From: Yponomeuta sedellus
Taxonomy: Eukaryota; Arthropoda; Insecta; Lepidoptera; Yponomeutidae
Assembly: GCA_934045075.1 (NCBI GenBank)
Contig: OW203722.1
Span: 23,853,379-23,917,378 of the forward strand
Direction: 5' to 3'
Length of the DNA stretch: 64,000 bases
The stretch's first letter is position 1. The number at the start of each line of letters is the position of its first letter. A program made the translations under genes and the position numbers. Below the pieces are notes generated by a model, which saw nothing but the letters and a program-made list of their open reading frames with translations, ran no database searches and had not been told where the DNA came from. This document shows, one piece after another, positions 21,767 through 32,712 of the stretch.

Positions 21767-22318
21767 CTGATTGTGTACACTAATTCAGAGCAATTCTATT
21801 CCCACGCTATTGCAGTTAAATTGCCTGTAATTTTTTACCAATGAATAGTGACAATCTGCTGGAATTGCAATGAGGGTAGAATAATTTAAAATTACATGTA
21901 TTTCCACAACAGCGAATAAAAAACTTTCTATTTTGTTTAAGTTATAGCACTGTTAATTAAAGAAAGTAACTTAAAACCTATGTGCCTCTCACGCACACAA
22001 TAACCTATTGTCTATGTTGTGGGATGAAGAAATAGTTTTTTAGTTACTTTCTTAGTCTAACCATGTTATACAATTTTATTTTGACGTCCTGTAAATATTT
22101 TCGTATCAATAATTTTATTAAGATAGTTCTAAGGGCTCAGCAAAATAAATAAAATTAGTTAATTATATTTACAAACATGTATTTTCATTATTTCTAATAA
22201 CCTGTAACACTGTTTTAGTTGCCTGCATATTTACAGGTATTCTTTTGCTTGCTTGCTAATGTATGACCTGTCATTGCAAGCAACGAAAATAATGTTACAT
22301 AATAAACATAATATTATT
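21767..22318. other. Spacer between convergent ZNF839-like and NOSIP genes
   Basis: AT-rich 3' flanking DNA between two genes that end facing each other. No ORF, RNA gene or repeat recognised. Confidence 0.5.
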
Positions 22319-23856
22319 CTAAGCTTGCAACACTGGGCGCTCGTTCTTCCCCTCCAAGTTTTGGTTTGTGAGGGAGTAGCCGGTGCCTCCTCGCTGCAGC
22401 GGGATGATGTCTTTCTCCTTCAACTTTTCCCCAGTGAGGGGATGAAGCCAGTCCTTCTTGATGAGGTTCTCCACACACTCCATGGTCACTATGTCACCTG
22501 TGGTTCTGAAAATACATTTAGCATGTAGAGATGCAGTGAAAATACTATTGGCAGTTCCAGACAATACCTAATTTCAGTGCCAACATACTATTTATGTGAG
22601 CAACAGTGTAAATCATCAAAAATTATTTATATACAATAATTTCTTAGCCATATTATTTATCCCACTTCAAGCCTTCTCTGATGGTCTTAATTGCCACCTC
22701 CAACATGAATAAACTGTTGTGGTTAGATTGAGTTTACAAGTTCAGTCTGGCTTCAGTCAATTCCATCTGACTGGTTAGATTGACAGCAGACCAATTGGCT
22801 ATTCAGTGGACTGATGGACCAGACTTGGAATATTTTGAGCTTCATCAATCTGAGCTTGATCAACGTCACAGACTGAACTGACACCAAACTGAATGTGTAA
22901 ACTGCATCTTAAACCTGAGATATAAGTCCAAGTTGAGTCATTGTAAAAGGCATGCACATGTAACATTACATAATGTTTCCTTCAGAGTGTGCATGTAGCA
23001 TTACTACAAATTCTCTAAAATCATCTAAGATAATTATGAGACAAGCATTCAACTGATATACCACTGTTATTTGTTATCAACATAAAAATATCAGGATGTG
23101 AACTAACTGCTGTTTCTTCTAAAAAGTCATCTTGTTTGGCCTGTTTCTGAAAAATCTTTCTCACCTTAGAACAGCACATGGGACTGCATTACTCAGTATA
23201 TCATGAGTGACTGGGCACATATATCGGTTCTCTTTAGCTATTAACGATTTCTTATCATCAGGATCATTTACCAGAGTCCATTTAACCTCAATAAGGTCCT
23301 TCATCTTCAGTGGCTTACCACTTATGGGGCAGCAGACCGTCGACTCTGGTTTCTCAAGCTTGGAAACTTTAGCATCAGGCAGTTGGGATGGTACCCAGAA
23401 ACTTGGCAACTGCTTTTCTTTACCGTTGGCGAGATTTGATATGGAACTTGAGGTTGAAGGACCGTTTTGTGAAGCTTTAGCATTGGTGCTAGAGATATTC
23501 TTCTCTCTGTTCATGAATTTGATCAAGTTTGCTTCTTTTTCCGCTGCCGCGAGCTCTGCTTTCTCCGCGTCCTCTTTTTTGAGTTGCTTTTCGTACTGCT
23601 TCATTTTCCGCGTATATTCGTTCTTCTTTGTAATGATATACTGGAGGATGGCTTCTTTATCGAACAGGTGGCCTTCTTTTGTAACGACAGGGTTGCGGCA
23701 GGGCTGCAAAGTCAAGCTGCAGCAGTCAAAACTCTTCACGGAGTCCTTGCCAACTCTCTCGCTTTGTGTGCCATAGCCGGAGGCGGCAGCATCTTTTTTC
23801 TTCTCGTGGTAAGTGTAAACGGCTCCAGCTGTGCAATTACGAGCATGGCGAGTCAT
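22319..23856 (-). CDS. Nosip: Nitric oxide synthase-interacting protein homologue (NOSIP), U-box E3 ligase
   Basis: Two exons on the minus strand, 23165-23856 (ATG at 23856, MTRHARNCTAGAVYTYHEKK) and 22319-22505 (stop TAG at 22319-22321), join in phase 2 (CAVLR to TTGDIV) to give 292 residues, close to the family's roughly 300. The N-terminal part holds a split RING/U-box (CCSLTLQPCRNPVVTKEGHLF), the middle a charged coiled coil (about residues 75-115), and the C-terminal half the second U-box-like module (CCPISGKPLK, YMCPVTHDIL, GDIVTMECVENLIKKDW). In animals the protein is a nuclear ubiquitin ligase associated with spliceosomes. The final exon ends ERPVLQA. A truncated LINE copy sits only about 170 bp upstream of the start codon. 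Confidence 0.95.
22722..22915. repeat. Foldback MITE-like element in the NOSIP intron
   Basis: The left part (GAGTTTACAAGTTCAGTCTGG) and right part (ACACCAAACTGAATGTGTAAAC) are imperfect reverse complements, with further internal inverted matches (CAGTCTG / CAGACTG). No ORF. Confidence 0.6.
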
Positions 23857-24027
23857 TTTGTGGTTAAATTCACAGGTTTATTGATATTTTGCGATTTACG
23901 ATTGCTTGTATTCACTTGTATTGCACACGTAAAATCACAGAGTAAACGAGTAAACCAAGTGGTTATGTACTCTTTGAAGTAAACAGGAGATAAATTTGTT
24001 CTGTGAGATAAATAAACAAAATTATTT

Positions 24028-24269
24028 CTACACCAACTCTTCTTCCAAATCTACTTAGCAATCCTACCTTTTTCGCCCCCTTATATAAATTCATTATGAA
24101 CAGTGGAATAAAAATTTAAAGTGACTGGAAAAACTGAACATTATAGTGAAGTGATACGGAAGTGATAAGTGCTCTTATCTGAAAACTAATACTATAAAAA
24201 ACTAATACAATACTCAAGGCTCAAAAGGACACGGATCCAGGGCCGTAAAACCCTTTATTAAAAAAAAAA
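24028..24269 (+). mobile_element. 5'-truncated copy of the RNase H-LINE, with target duplication
   Basis: The sequence from CTACACCAACTCTTCTTCC to CCCTTTATTAAAA is, by eye, the exact reverse complement of 45005-45247, the 3' end of the full-length LINE. It ends in poly(A). A perfect 14-bp duplication AAACAAAATTATTT flanks it (24014-24027 and 24270-24283), proving target-primed insertion. It lies in the 5' flank of NOSIP. Confidence 0.95.
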
Positions 24270-24283
24270 AAACAAAATTATTT

Positions 24284-25830
24284 TGACATTCGTGATCAGT
24301 GTTGCCACCCCAAACAACTCAAAAATTGTAGGTCCTCAAAACAAGAAATTATTCTGACTTTCTGTAGGTCTATTCGAAGTTAGAACTTTCTAAGCTGCTC
24401 TAGGTTTGTCACAAAAAATTACCCGTTCCGTGCAGTGCGTGCAGTGTCTACACAAAAGTATCTAAGGTTCCATATAATTATACTTTTGTGGTAAGTAATA
24501 CACTAAACTTCTTTGCGTTAGCTTAGTGTCTTACTTACCACTAAAGCATATAAGGTTTCTTTTGTTATCGTTCCACCCGCCCCAGGGATGGGGATTATCC
24601 CAGAGGATTATCGACGAAGGCCTCTGACTTAGCTTAACGACTGCCTTCTATCGTCAGCAGCCGGCACCAACTGCTTAACGTGCCTTGCGAAGCACGGAAC
24701 TGCTCGGAAAAATGCCACTCGCGTTAGTCATAGACGGTCACCTATCCATGCACTGAACGCGCCCTATGTTGCTTAACCTCCGTGATCGTTTAAGATCACT
24801 CAGGCAGCCGGAGTTACGAGCGATTTAAAATGCTTATGTCGATAATTAAAATTCAAGATCATCTTCCGTAATCACGTAACGACGCCGCACGCCGACGTTG
24901 AAGATGCTGTAAAGGATGATTTATTATATTTGGATAGAGTAATCTTTATTATATGCACATACACCAGGAATTACGTAACTTAAATAATAATATACCTAGT
25001 GTAGTACAACGGGCGGCCTTATTACCAAAAGCAATTTCCCCAGACAAACATTGACGAAAATTTTTATTAGCTGTGTCCCGCTGTGTTACCCACGGTTTAT
25101 CGATTTTCCCATGGGAATAAGATATTTTCCCGCAGGAAAAAGTAGCCTATGTGTTAATCCAGGGTGTCAGCTAACTCCATAACAATTTTTTTTAAATCGT
25201 TCCAGTCGTTTAGACGTGAAGAAGTAACAAACATACACACTCACAAACTTTTGTATTTATAATATTACTGTGATGTGATAGTGTCATGTGTGATACAAAT
25301 TGAGTAATTACTTACCGTGTCAAGTTTCACGACGTACAAAATTAAGGTATGCTTTAGTTCTACAGTAGGATCTACATATTATTAGCAGAGATTGATAGAA
25401 AATAACTTAAGAATAATTTGTTTTGTATAACAACCACATAATGATACCGGGTGCATGTTGTGTGAGCGAGATGCAACTAGTTATTCCGTAGACAGAGTCC
25501 GTAGAATAGTTTCTCTATTCTCTGTCTACGAGTGATTCAATTACATACATTATTTATTATTATATTATTATTTAAGTAACCGTGTTACACACAAGCACAA
25601 GATACCTAAAATGAGTAATGAATCAGAAATAAACTAGTAGGTACTTTAATAAAAAATAATTTGCGTTACATTACATACATTCGTAATTTTTAGCATTACC
25701 ACAATATCAGCCATAGACCAATACAATAATAAATGGGACTAAGTGAAATTAAAGATATATTCAGGTACAGATAATTACGTAGCCGTATGTTGCAATCATG
25801 TAGGTACTTATATTATGTAAACGGTATTTG
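24284..25830. repeat. NOSIP-YPEL5 spacer: hairpins and dispersed repeats
   Basis: Positions 24490-24543 are a hairpin (GTGGTAAGTAATACACTAA and complement). Positions 24575-24800 are the downstream half of repeat F (GCACCAACTGCTTAACGTGC). Positions 24935-25045 are a LINE-type 3' end (AATCTTTATTATATGC, GGGCGGCCTTATTACC) in minus orientation. Positions 25070-25270 are shared with 43840-44010 (CCCATGGGAATAAGATATTT, GTGTTAATCCAGGGTGTC). Positions 25488-25530 are a CGTAGACAGAG hairpin. No gene seen. Confidence 0.6.
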
Positions 25831-25833
25831 TGT

Positions 25834-26084
25834 ATTGTAGACTTTTAGTCCGGATTTACTTACGGGTGTTGTTATATCGGAAAAGTCCGACCAGGTTTCG
25901 CTCCGATTCGCAGAGCTTAATAATGGTGAGCAGAGACGGAGCTCGCGTCGTCGGTTGCTTGTCTCACATTGGCTTGAAACCTGGTCGGACTTTTCCGATA
26001 TAACAACACCCGTAAGTAAATCCCTGGTCGGACTTTTCCGATATAACAACACCCGTAAGTAAATCCGGACTAAAAGTCTACAAT
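25834..26084. repeat. Foldback element with one arm duplicated
   Basis: The left arm (25834-25895, from ATTGTAGACTTTTAGTCCGG to AAGTCCGACCAGG) is matched by a perfect complement ending at 26084. A 43-bp part of the right arm occurs twice in tandem (from CTGGTCGGACTTTTCCGATA, 25981-26023 and 26024-26066). The loop of about 85 bp has no ORF. Confidence 0.9.
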
Positions 26085-26610
26085 GTGTTGTGCTTACGAA
26101 AGTTTTAGTTCAAAAAAGGTATTTGTGTATGTTTATGAATATTAGTATGATTTCTATAAATTATTCTTATTCTCTTTGTTTTAAATAATTTTCGTGACCT
26201 TAACTAATAAATACTTTTTGTATTTGTATAAAAATTTAACAAATACAATAAGTATTTATTTTACTACTCATTCTTCCTATGCAGCAATGGAAAGAAAATC
26301 TGTGTCGCGAGACATGGCGCGGAAGTGCATCATGTAATCATCTGCGTCTTAACATAACTTCTTCAGAGTGGGTTTTTTTTTGCAAAACAATTTATGATCA
26401 AGTATGAAAGTCTTATCTATAAAACACGATCCCTCAAAACACTCAGTAGTAAAGGGCGAAAGTAACAGCAAATTATTTAAACTGTGCGTGACGAGTGAGG
26501 AGTGTTTCAGAGTGACTGTGTTTTTAAATCTGCACTGTCTGAAATGTATCTATCAAATTCATTAAACACTCTTACTTAAAAATCGCATAGGAAGGTATAA
26601 CATCTTATTT
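26085..26610. other. 3' flank of YPEL5
   Basis: AT-rich spacer downstream of the minus-strand YPEL5 gene. No feature recognised. Confidence 0.4.
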
Positions 26611-28569
26611 CTAATCATCTTCAATGGGTATATCACTAATGCCATCAGTCTCTGTCACCAGGGCTCTCTCCAGAATCACTCTCCCTTCTTTGTACCTGCA
26701 ATTACGATGAGCATATAATTATTGGAAGTAAAGAATAACATTGGAATATAATTTCAAAGAAAAAAATATAGTTGTGACCCGAGTGCTTAGTGCGAGTTTG
26801 ACAGATCCAATCGAATAACTTTACTACCGCGTTAATCGAGCATTGAGTAGTGAGTATGAGTAAATTAACCGTTCGAACTGGCAAAACGCTGTCACAGTAC
26901 AACTCGCACTCGCGTTTATTCGTGTTTTGGCTGGTAAACGTGTTCACTTCTCAAGGTAAACCATTACAACTAGCACTCAACAATTTTAATTTCCATACTT
27001 GTCGCTAGGTGGCGCTTCCTCGATGCCATAGAAATATGAGTTTACGTTAACGCGATCGAGTAGTTAAAAAACTCGCACTAAGCACTCTGTAATAAATTTT
27101 TTTCAGTCTGCAATTGATTAGCAGAAAGTTTCTTAATCAGCACAAATTCTCAATTGATTGGCAGAAAATTCTATTGATTAGCACAAAATTCCAAATTCAT
27201 CAATTTCTAAATTAAATATATAATCTGCTGACCATGTTTGATTTATGCTAGTCACATAATCTGCTGACTATGTTTGATTTGTGCTGGCCTCATGTTAGTG
27301 CTTATTTATTTTGTGCTGACTAAAATTAATGTTATCTCATAGAATTACTTTTTGTTGTTGCTAATTCAATTCAATTTATTATTATTATTAATACACTAGC
27401 TCTAGCTGATAGTGTATTAATAATTGTGTATATGTTATGTATGATAGCCTTTGATATTTTTTTTGTATTCAGTGTTTTTTCAAATTTGTGACATCCTAAG
27501 ATGGTTACGACAGTGTATGTACTCAACAAAAAATGTTTTAAGTTAGAAAACTTTGCTGAGCCTTTCTGCAGCACCTTCGGAAGTGATGTTTGTGTTATCT
27601 TTCTTTCTTAGAGGAAAGGACAGGCATAGCAGTACCGTCTCAGTAAAAGAACAAAAAAAACTGCTTTCTGTATCGAAAATGTAACTGGTTCTGCAAATCT
27701 TAGATTGTTTATTATATTAAGGATGGCAAAACTTTGTGAAGTAAATACAAATTATTTACGTATAACTTTGTCTCAAAATTTAGCTAAACCTTGCAGCTTT
27801 TCAGGAACCTAAATAATTTTCCTCCATATTTTGATACTGGCATTTTTATACATTGTGTGAAATACGAAACTTTTTCTTTCCATTATCAATCCTTGTTACC
27901 CTATTATTTTGAATTCATATTAGAATCAGTAAAAGTTTTACAAAATAAAGATTATTATGCAACATAGTGCGCCACTGGTTCCCTATCACTGGTCTACAAT
28001 GTGCCCTAGACGTGTATGAAACCAAATCCTTTTACCGTTGGTTCTCCTCCGTGGCAAATTCGTAGATCCAGCCAAGCTTGGTGGCGCAGTTCTTGCAGGA
28101 GACGTCGCGTACCATATGACGGCCCGTCAGCATTACACGATCTTGCACTTCAGAGTATACTAGGTTGACCACCTTGTGAAACAGAAATGCGCGACCTGGA
28201 ATAAGGCAAAACAAACAAAATAATGTTAAGTCACGATACAGCTGCTTCATGTCTGTGTTGGAAATTGTGAAATATCTTGGTTTTTGAATAGTAAGATATT
28301 ACATCTAATTAATATAGATTTCGGGTTACATTGTTTGTTATTCTACTCCTCCGAAAAGGCTTCATCTATTTTTATGATTTTTTTTGTGTATATTAGGTAG
28401 GAATAAAATACAACCGTCATGAAGGCCAATGAAAAAGAGATTTCGCCTCACCCGTGGCACCAGTAAACCTCGTGCTGATGAGTTCCGAGCGGTTCGTTAA
28501 GTTTATGTCACAAGCTGCACAAGAGAACAGACGGGTCCCCCCGATGTGATCGAGGAAAACTTTACCCAT
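26611..28569 (-). CDS. Ypel5: Yippee-like 5 (YPEL5)
   Basis: Three minus-strand exons, 28452-28569 (ATG at 28569), 28036-28195 and 26611-26695 (stop TAG at 26611-26613), join in phases 1 and 2 to give 120 residues, the family's size. The protein starts [20 protein letters not shown] and contains the Yippee zinc site: CAAC near the start and CKNC in the second exon ([20 protein letters not shown]). It ends [14 protein letters not shown]5 proteins bind the CTLH/GID E3 ligase complex. The exon 2 segment [17 protein letters not shown] is essentially invariant in animals. Intron 2 contains a MITE and degenerate short repeats. Confidence 0.96.
26781..27087. repeat. MITE with terminal inverted repeats in a YPEL5 intron
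   Basis: The ends GAGTGCTTAGTGCGAGTTT (26781) and AAACTCGCACTAAGCACTC (to 27087) are perfect 19-bp inverted repeats around a 307-bp unit without an ORF. No clear target duplication is seen. Confidence 0.8.
27105..27320. repeat. Degenerate short tandem repeats
   Basis: Four variants of ATTGATTAGCACAAAATTC occupy 27110-27195. Two copies of ATAATCTGCTGACTATGTTT-type units occupy 27220-27290. Their order suggests an old tandem or foldback array; no ORF. Confidence 0.6.
27321..28035. other. Remainder of YPEL5 intron 2
   Basis: AT-rich. Contains a short ATTATTATTATTA run at 27378. Nothing else recognised. Confidence 0.4.
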
Positions 28570-29034
28570 CGCAGAGGATTTGCCTCTTTTTTGTACCAAA
28601 ACAAAACATGCAAAATCAACACACACTTATTTTTGTTTTGACAGGAAAATCGTCTTCGTCAATCAGCTGTGGCTGGTAATGTTGCCAGATGCTGGCTGGC
28701 CAATGTCGCCAATATTTCGAAAAACAGTCGCCCAAATATCAGCAGAATTTACTGCGATGTATGTAGCTCAAATTCGACTCATTAAAATATGTTTTTTATA
28801 CTGGAAATAGCAGATTTGTACGCAGGTATTTTCTAAAATAATCGTCATTAAAAAATGAGAGTGTTACTCTCTCTTATAAGAAATTAACAGGTCTATCGCC
28901 GCTTTCAATATTCAATGAACCTTTACAACGCTATTACAAATGTAAGGAAACTCAATAAATCGATAAATGATCACCTTTTACAGTTAGGTATCACTGGAAA
29001 CTTTTAATGACATTCTGTTTTTGTATCTCTATAG
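28570..29034. other. YPEL5 upstream region
   Basis: Promoter-side flank of YPEL5. No TATA box or repeat is clear. A LINE begins near 29035. Confidence 0.4.
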
Positions 29035-29040
29035 TGGGTC

Positions 29041-29499
29041 TGTATCATTATAGTAGGTCCGGAAGAATTTAACGCCACAAGAAACTACTTTGAAGTAATT
29101 TTCCACATAAGAGATACTCTCCAAACTATACAGCATACAAACGTCATAATTTGTCTACCAACATTCAAATGTAGACATTATTCCGATATGTTCAACTGGA
29201 GGGTAGAGAATTTCAATAACTTGCTGATATTGGACTGTCTTACATATGAACATGCTCATATCCTAGACTCTAATCTCAATTTAAGCTATAGTAAGAAAAT
29301 GTTCTTTACACATACAACGGGCCTCATCAACGACTATGGAATGCGTATAGTGTTAAGGGACTTAAAACTACTAATGCACAAAATAATGCAGCAACACATC
29401 GAAGAGATAAACGAATACCCTCCACTGCCCCAAGCAACAAGCCGCTCTACATCTGAACCTAATGGAAATAAACACGACAGCGATAAGTTTTTTCTGTGA
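29041..29499 (+). pseudogene. LINE ORF1, C-terminal part
   Basis: In frame from about 29041 (IIVGPEEFNATRNYFEVIFH) to a stop at 29497. The end, FFTHTTGLINDYGMRIVLRD, resembles the His-containing last block of the SGNH-hydrolase (esterase) domain found in ORF1 of CR1-like elements; the Ser block is missing. The first ATG in the frame is 29188, inside the domain, so the copy is 5'-truncated. It overlaps ORF2 by 38 bases. Confidence 0.6.
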
Positions 29500-32371
29500 T
29501 AAATGGCTATGGGTACTGCATCAAAATATTGCGGGACTTTTAAATAAAAGCGATGCTCTTACAGTTTGCGTAGAGGAGTTATTAGACAAAAACATTAATG
29601 TAGAGGTAATATGTTTAACGGAACACTTTATGATGAACGACTGTACTCAATTTCTCGTAATTCCAAACTTTTATTTAGCTTCATGTTACTGTAGAGGTAA
29701 TATTAAGAGAGGTGGATCATGCATTTTGGTCAAAAACGGTCTGAAATGTAACGAACTAACAGACGTAAAAAAGCTCTCAATAAGCAATGTCTTTGAGTGC
29801 TGTGCCATTGATTTGATAAGTTGTGACACATTGATTGCTTGTATATATAGAGTACCAAAAGCAAACAATCTGTCACTATTTATGGAAAAACTAGAAATAC
29901 TTTTACAATTATTGACAAAAAAACGAAACAAGCGTGTAATAATAGCAGGCGACTTTAACATTGACATTTTGAATCGTAATGGAATGACAATTGAATTGGA
30001 ATATACATTATTGAATTATAATCTCGAACTGAAAATAAATGAACCAACTAGACTTGTAAGTAAGACATGCATAGATAATTTCGCACATAACTATGGAAAA
30101 AGGTGTAATGCTGATGTTATAGATCTATCATTATCTGATCATACTGCTCAGCTTTTAAAATGCCCAGTAAAACGAACGAGTTTAACAAAGTTTTGGCGTA
30201 TAAAACGCAGAGATTATTGTATAGAGAACCTTAAAAAATTTAGAGAGTGTATTAGTAGCATAACATTCTCTGACATTTACAAGAGTACCGACCCAAATGA
30301 AGCTTATGATAGCTTCATGGCTGATTTTATGCTTTTTTACGATCTCTGCTTTCCCTATAAATATGTGACTATTAAAACAATTAAGAAACCTAAGTGGGTT
30401 TCACGGGGAATTAAACAATGCTCAAAAAAAAAGAGAGAACTGCTTTGGCTCTATAGACAAAATCCTAATGAAAGCAACAAAAAAATCTACCAAAACTATA
30501 GTAACATATACAAAAAGGTAATAAGACAAACACAAAGAGCTCAAAATAATTATGCTATACAAACATCTTCAAATAAATCTAAAACTACATGGCAAATAAT
30601 AAACAATACTAAACAGACTTTACCTAGAGACTCTATATGTAAGATTAATATTAATGGTTCTTATATTACGGACCCAAAATGTGTAGCAAATGCCTTTAAT
30701 GACTTTTTTATTGATAAAATTATACCGATACCTGATTCAGGTAAACAAGTTGATTCTAAGATCCCAAAGATTAAAAACTCGATGTTTTTAGCACCCAGTT
30801 TACCCTATGACATATTACAAATTATTAAATCGCTAAAAACTACAAATAGCGTTGGATTTGATACCGTCTCTACTAAAGTAATAAAATTTGTAGCATTTCA
30901 AATATGTAATCATCTGAGTCATATAATGAATTTGAGTATAAGCGCTGGCAAGTTTCCGAGCCGATTAAAGACTGTTGTAGTAAAACCGCTATTAAAAAAA
31001 GATAATAAGGAATTAATGGCAAACTACAGACCTATTGCGCTTATACCAATATTTTCGAAAATATTTGAAAAATATCTGTACAAAGAAATATATTCATACT
31101 TGGAAAAAAATGCTATCCTAACCAATGAACAAAAAGGCTTTCGAAAAGACAAAACAATCAACATGGCAATCTATGATTTTTTAAACGTAGTAATGGAAAA
31201 TGTAGACATAAAAAATCCTGTTACATCAATCTTCATGGACATGACACAAGCATTTGACTACGTTGATCACGCTATCCTACTAAACAAACTAATTGCATAT
31301 GGCATTAGAGGTAATGTGACCGAACTTATAAAATCTTATCTCACTAACCGAGTCCAATATACAGAAATATCGGAAATTAATACCCAATCAAAAAAAAACC
31401 ACTCATACACTTCAAACAGACGCACACTTAACTACGGCGTTCCTCAAGGAAGCGTCCTCGGTCCGCTCCTTTTCATAATATATATAAACGATTTACCCAG
31501 GTTTACAGTTTATCCGATGTCCCTATTTGCTGACGATAGCACAGTTACTATAAATAGTGATGCATTTGACCCAGATAACTACGAAAACAATATTAACGAA
31601 GCTCTAAAATCAATAATAACATGGCTAGATAATAATAACCTTAGAGTTAATCTGAGCAAAACCAAACGAATGCATTTCAGTCAAAAAATAATACCATTTG
31701 ACCTAAAAATTCATTATGATGACCAAACAATAGAAGAAGTATCAGCTACAAAATTTTTGGGATTAACTATAGATAAAAAACTGAATTGGAAAGCACATAT
31801 TGAGACAGTATGTAAAAGAGTTAGCTCCTCGTCATACGCACTTTATAAACTTGCGACCAAAATAAACCCAGATGCCCTTCGGATTGCTTATCATGGAATG
31901 GTTGCCTCAATATTAAGATACGGTATAATCTTTTGGGGCAACTCGACGGACAGAGACTCTGCCTTTAAGGTACAAAAAAGGTGCATAAGAGCTATGTTTG
32001 GTCTGAAAACAACAGACAGCTGCAAACCGTATTTTGAAAAATTTAAAATTCTTACATTGCCCTGTCTCTACATTTACGAAGTGGCTGTCTTTGTCAAAAC
32101 GAACCCTTATCTTTTCCCTCCACTCTCAGTCGTCAGCATTCGCACACAGCGAGATAAAAGTAGAGTTTGTGTGAAAAAAGCAAATACTGCGCTGTTACAG
32201 AAAAGCATATTTTGTATGGGTCCTGTAGTTTATAATAGAATACCGAAGGAATTGCGAATATTAAGTACAAATAATTTTAAAACCAAATTTAAGTGTCTAT
32301 TAGAACAAAAAGTTTATTATAATATAACAGAATTCTTGACAGATGATAATTTCAGCTTAGACATTGACTGA
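29462..32371 (+). CDS. LINE ORF2: endonuclease-reverse transcriptase, open
   Basis: 969 residues without interruption. The N-terminal apurinic-like endonuclease has EVICLTEHF (metal-binding Glu), AGDFNIDILN (about residue 161) and LSDHTAQ. The reverse transcriptase has SIFMDMTQAFDYVDHAILL, YGVPQGSVLGPLLFIIYIND and the catalytic box FADDSTV (about residue 690), followed by the thumb-like LGLTIDKKLNWKAHI block. No RNase H domain is present. ATG 29462 lies inside the end of ORF1. It is used for target-primed reverse transcription in the nucleus. Domain completeness suggests a recent insertion even though ORF1 is truncated. Confidence 0.92.
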   Translation: MEINTTAISFFCDKWLWVLHQNIAGLLNKSDALTVCVEELLDKNINVEVICLTEHFMMNDCTQFLVIPNFYLASCYCRGNIKRGGSCILVKNGLKCNELTDVKKLSISNVFECCAIDLISCDTLIACIYRVPKANNLSLFMEKLEILLQLLTKKRNKRVIIAGDFNIDILNRNGMTIELEYTLLNYNLELKINEPTRLVSKTCIDNFAHNYGKRCNADVIDLSLSDHTAQLLKCPVKRTSLTKFWRIKRRDYCIENLKKFRECISSITFSDIYKSTDPNEAYDSFMADFMLFYDLCFPYKYVTIKTIKKPKWVSRGIKQCSKKKRELLWLYRQNPNESNKKIYQNYSNIYKKVIRQTQRAQNNYAIQTSSNKSKTTWQIINNTKQTLPRDSICKININGSYITDPKCVANAFNDFFIDKIIPIPDSGKQVDSKIPKIKNSMFLAPSLPYDILQIIKSLKTTNSVGFDTVSTKVIKFVAFQICNHLSHIMNLSISAGKFPSRLKTVVVKPLLKKDNKELMANYRPIALIPIFSKIFEKYLYKEIYSYLEKNAILTNEQKGFRKDKTINMAIYDFLNVVMENVDIKNPVTSIFMDMTQAFDYVDHAILLNKLIAYGIRGNVTELIKSYLTNRVQYTEISEINTQSKKNHSYTSNRRTLNYGVPQGSVLGPLLFIIYINDLPRFTVYPMSLFADDSTVTINSDAFDPDNYENNINEALKSIITWLDNNNLRVNLSKTKRMHFSQKIIPFDLKIHYDDQTIEEVSATKFLGLTIDKKLNWKAHIETVCKRVSSSSYALYKLATKINPDALRIAYHGMVASILRYGIIFWGNSTDRDSAFKVQKRCIRAMFGLKTTDSCKPYFEKFKILTLPCLYIYEVAVFVKTNPYLFPPLSVVSIRTQRDKSRVCVKKANTALLQKSIFCMGPVVYNRIPKELRILSTNNFKTKFKCLLEQKVYYNITEFLTDDNFSLDID

Positions 32372-32712
32372 CATTCTAATATAATTTGTATTTTAAATTG
32401 ACATTTATTCTGGTTCTGTTTACATAAATTTAACATGTAACAAAAATTTAACTTATTCATTCATTTTTAATTTTTTATTATTTTCATTTCAATATATCAT
32501 TAACTCTATTTCAAATTGACATTATATTTTATTACTCTGAAAAATTTTTATTTGAATTTGTTGACATTTTTATATTATTTTTTCTAATGGTGGTGCCTTT
32601 TTTATAATTTGTACGCCTCATCAGGCAGAGCATGTATAGAACTAATTATTTTTTATATACATCCTATCAATGAACTCATGCTTCACAAATAAAAATCTTT
32701 GTCTTTGTCTTA

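Larger units (their letters stand above)
29035..32712 (+). mobile_element. Non-LTR retrotransposon, 5'-truncated in ORF1, ORF2 open
   Basis: Contains the end of ORF1, a complete ORF2, an AT-rich 3' UTR and a terminal AATAAAAATC followed by a TTTGTC-type triplicate tail instead of poly(A). Such a tail is typical of the CR1/L2-like group. I could not find a convincing target duplication, so the ends are approximate. Confidence 0.85.

Noticed and set aside
23207..23776. 189-residue plus-strand ORF
   Set aside because: Antisense of the NOSIP first exon.
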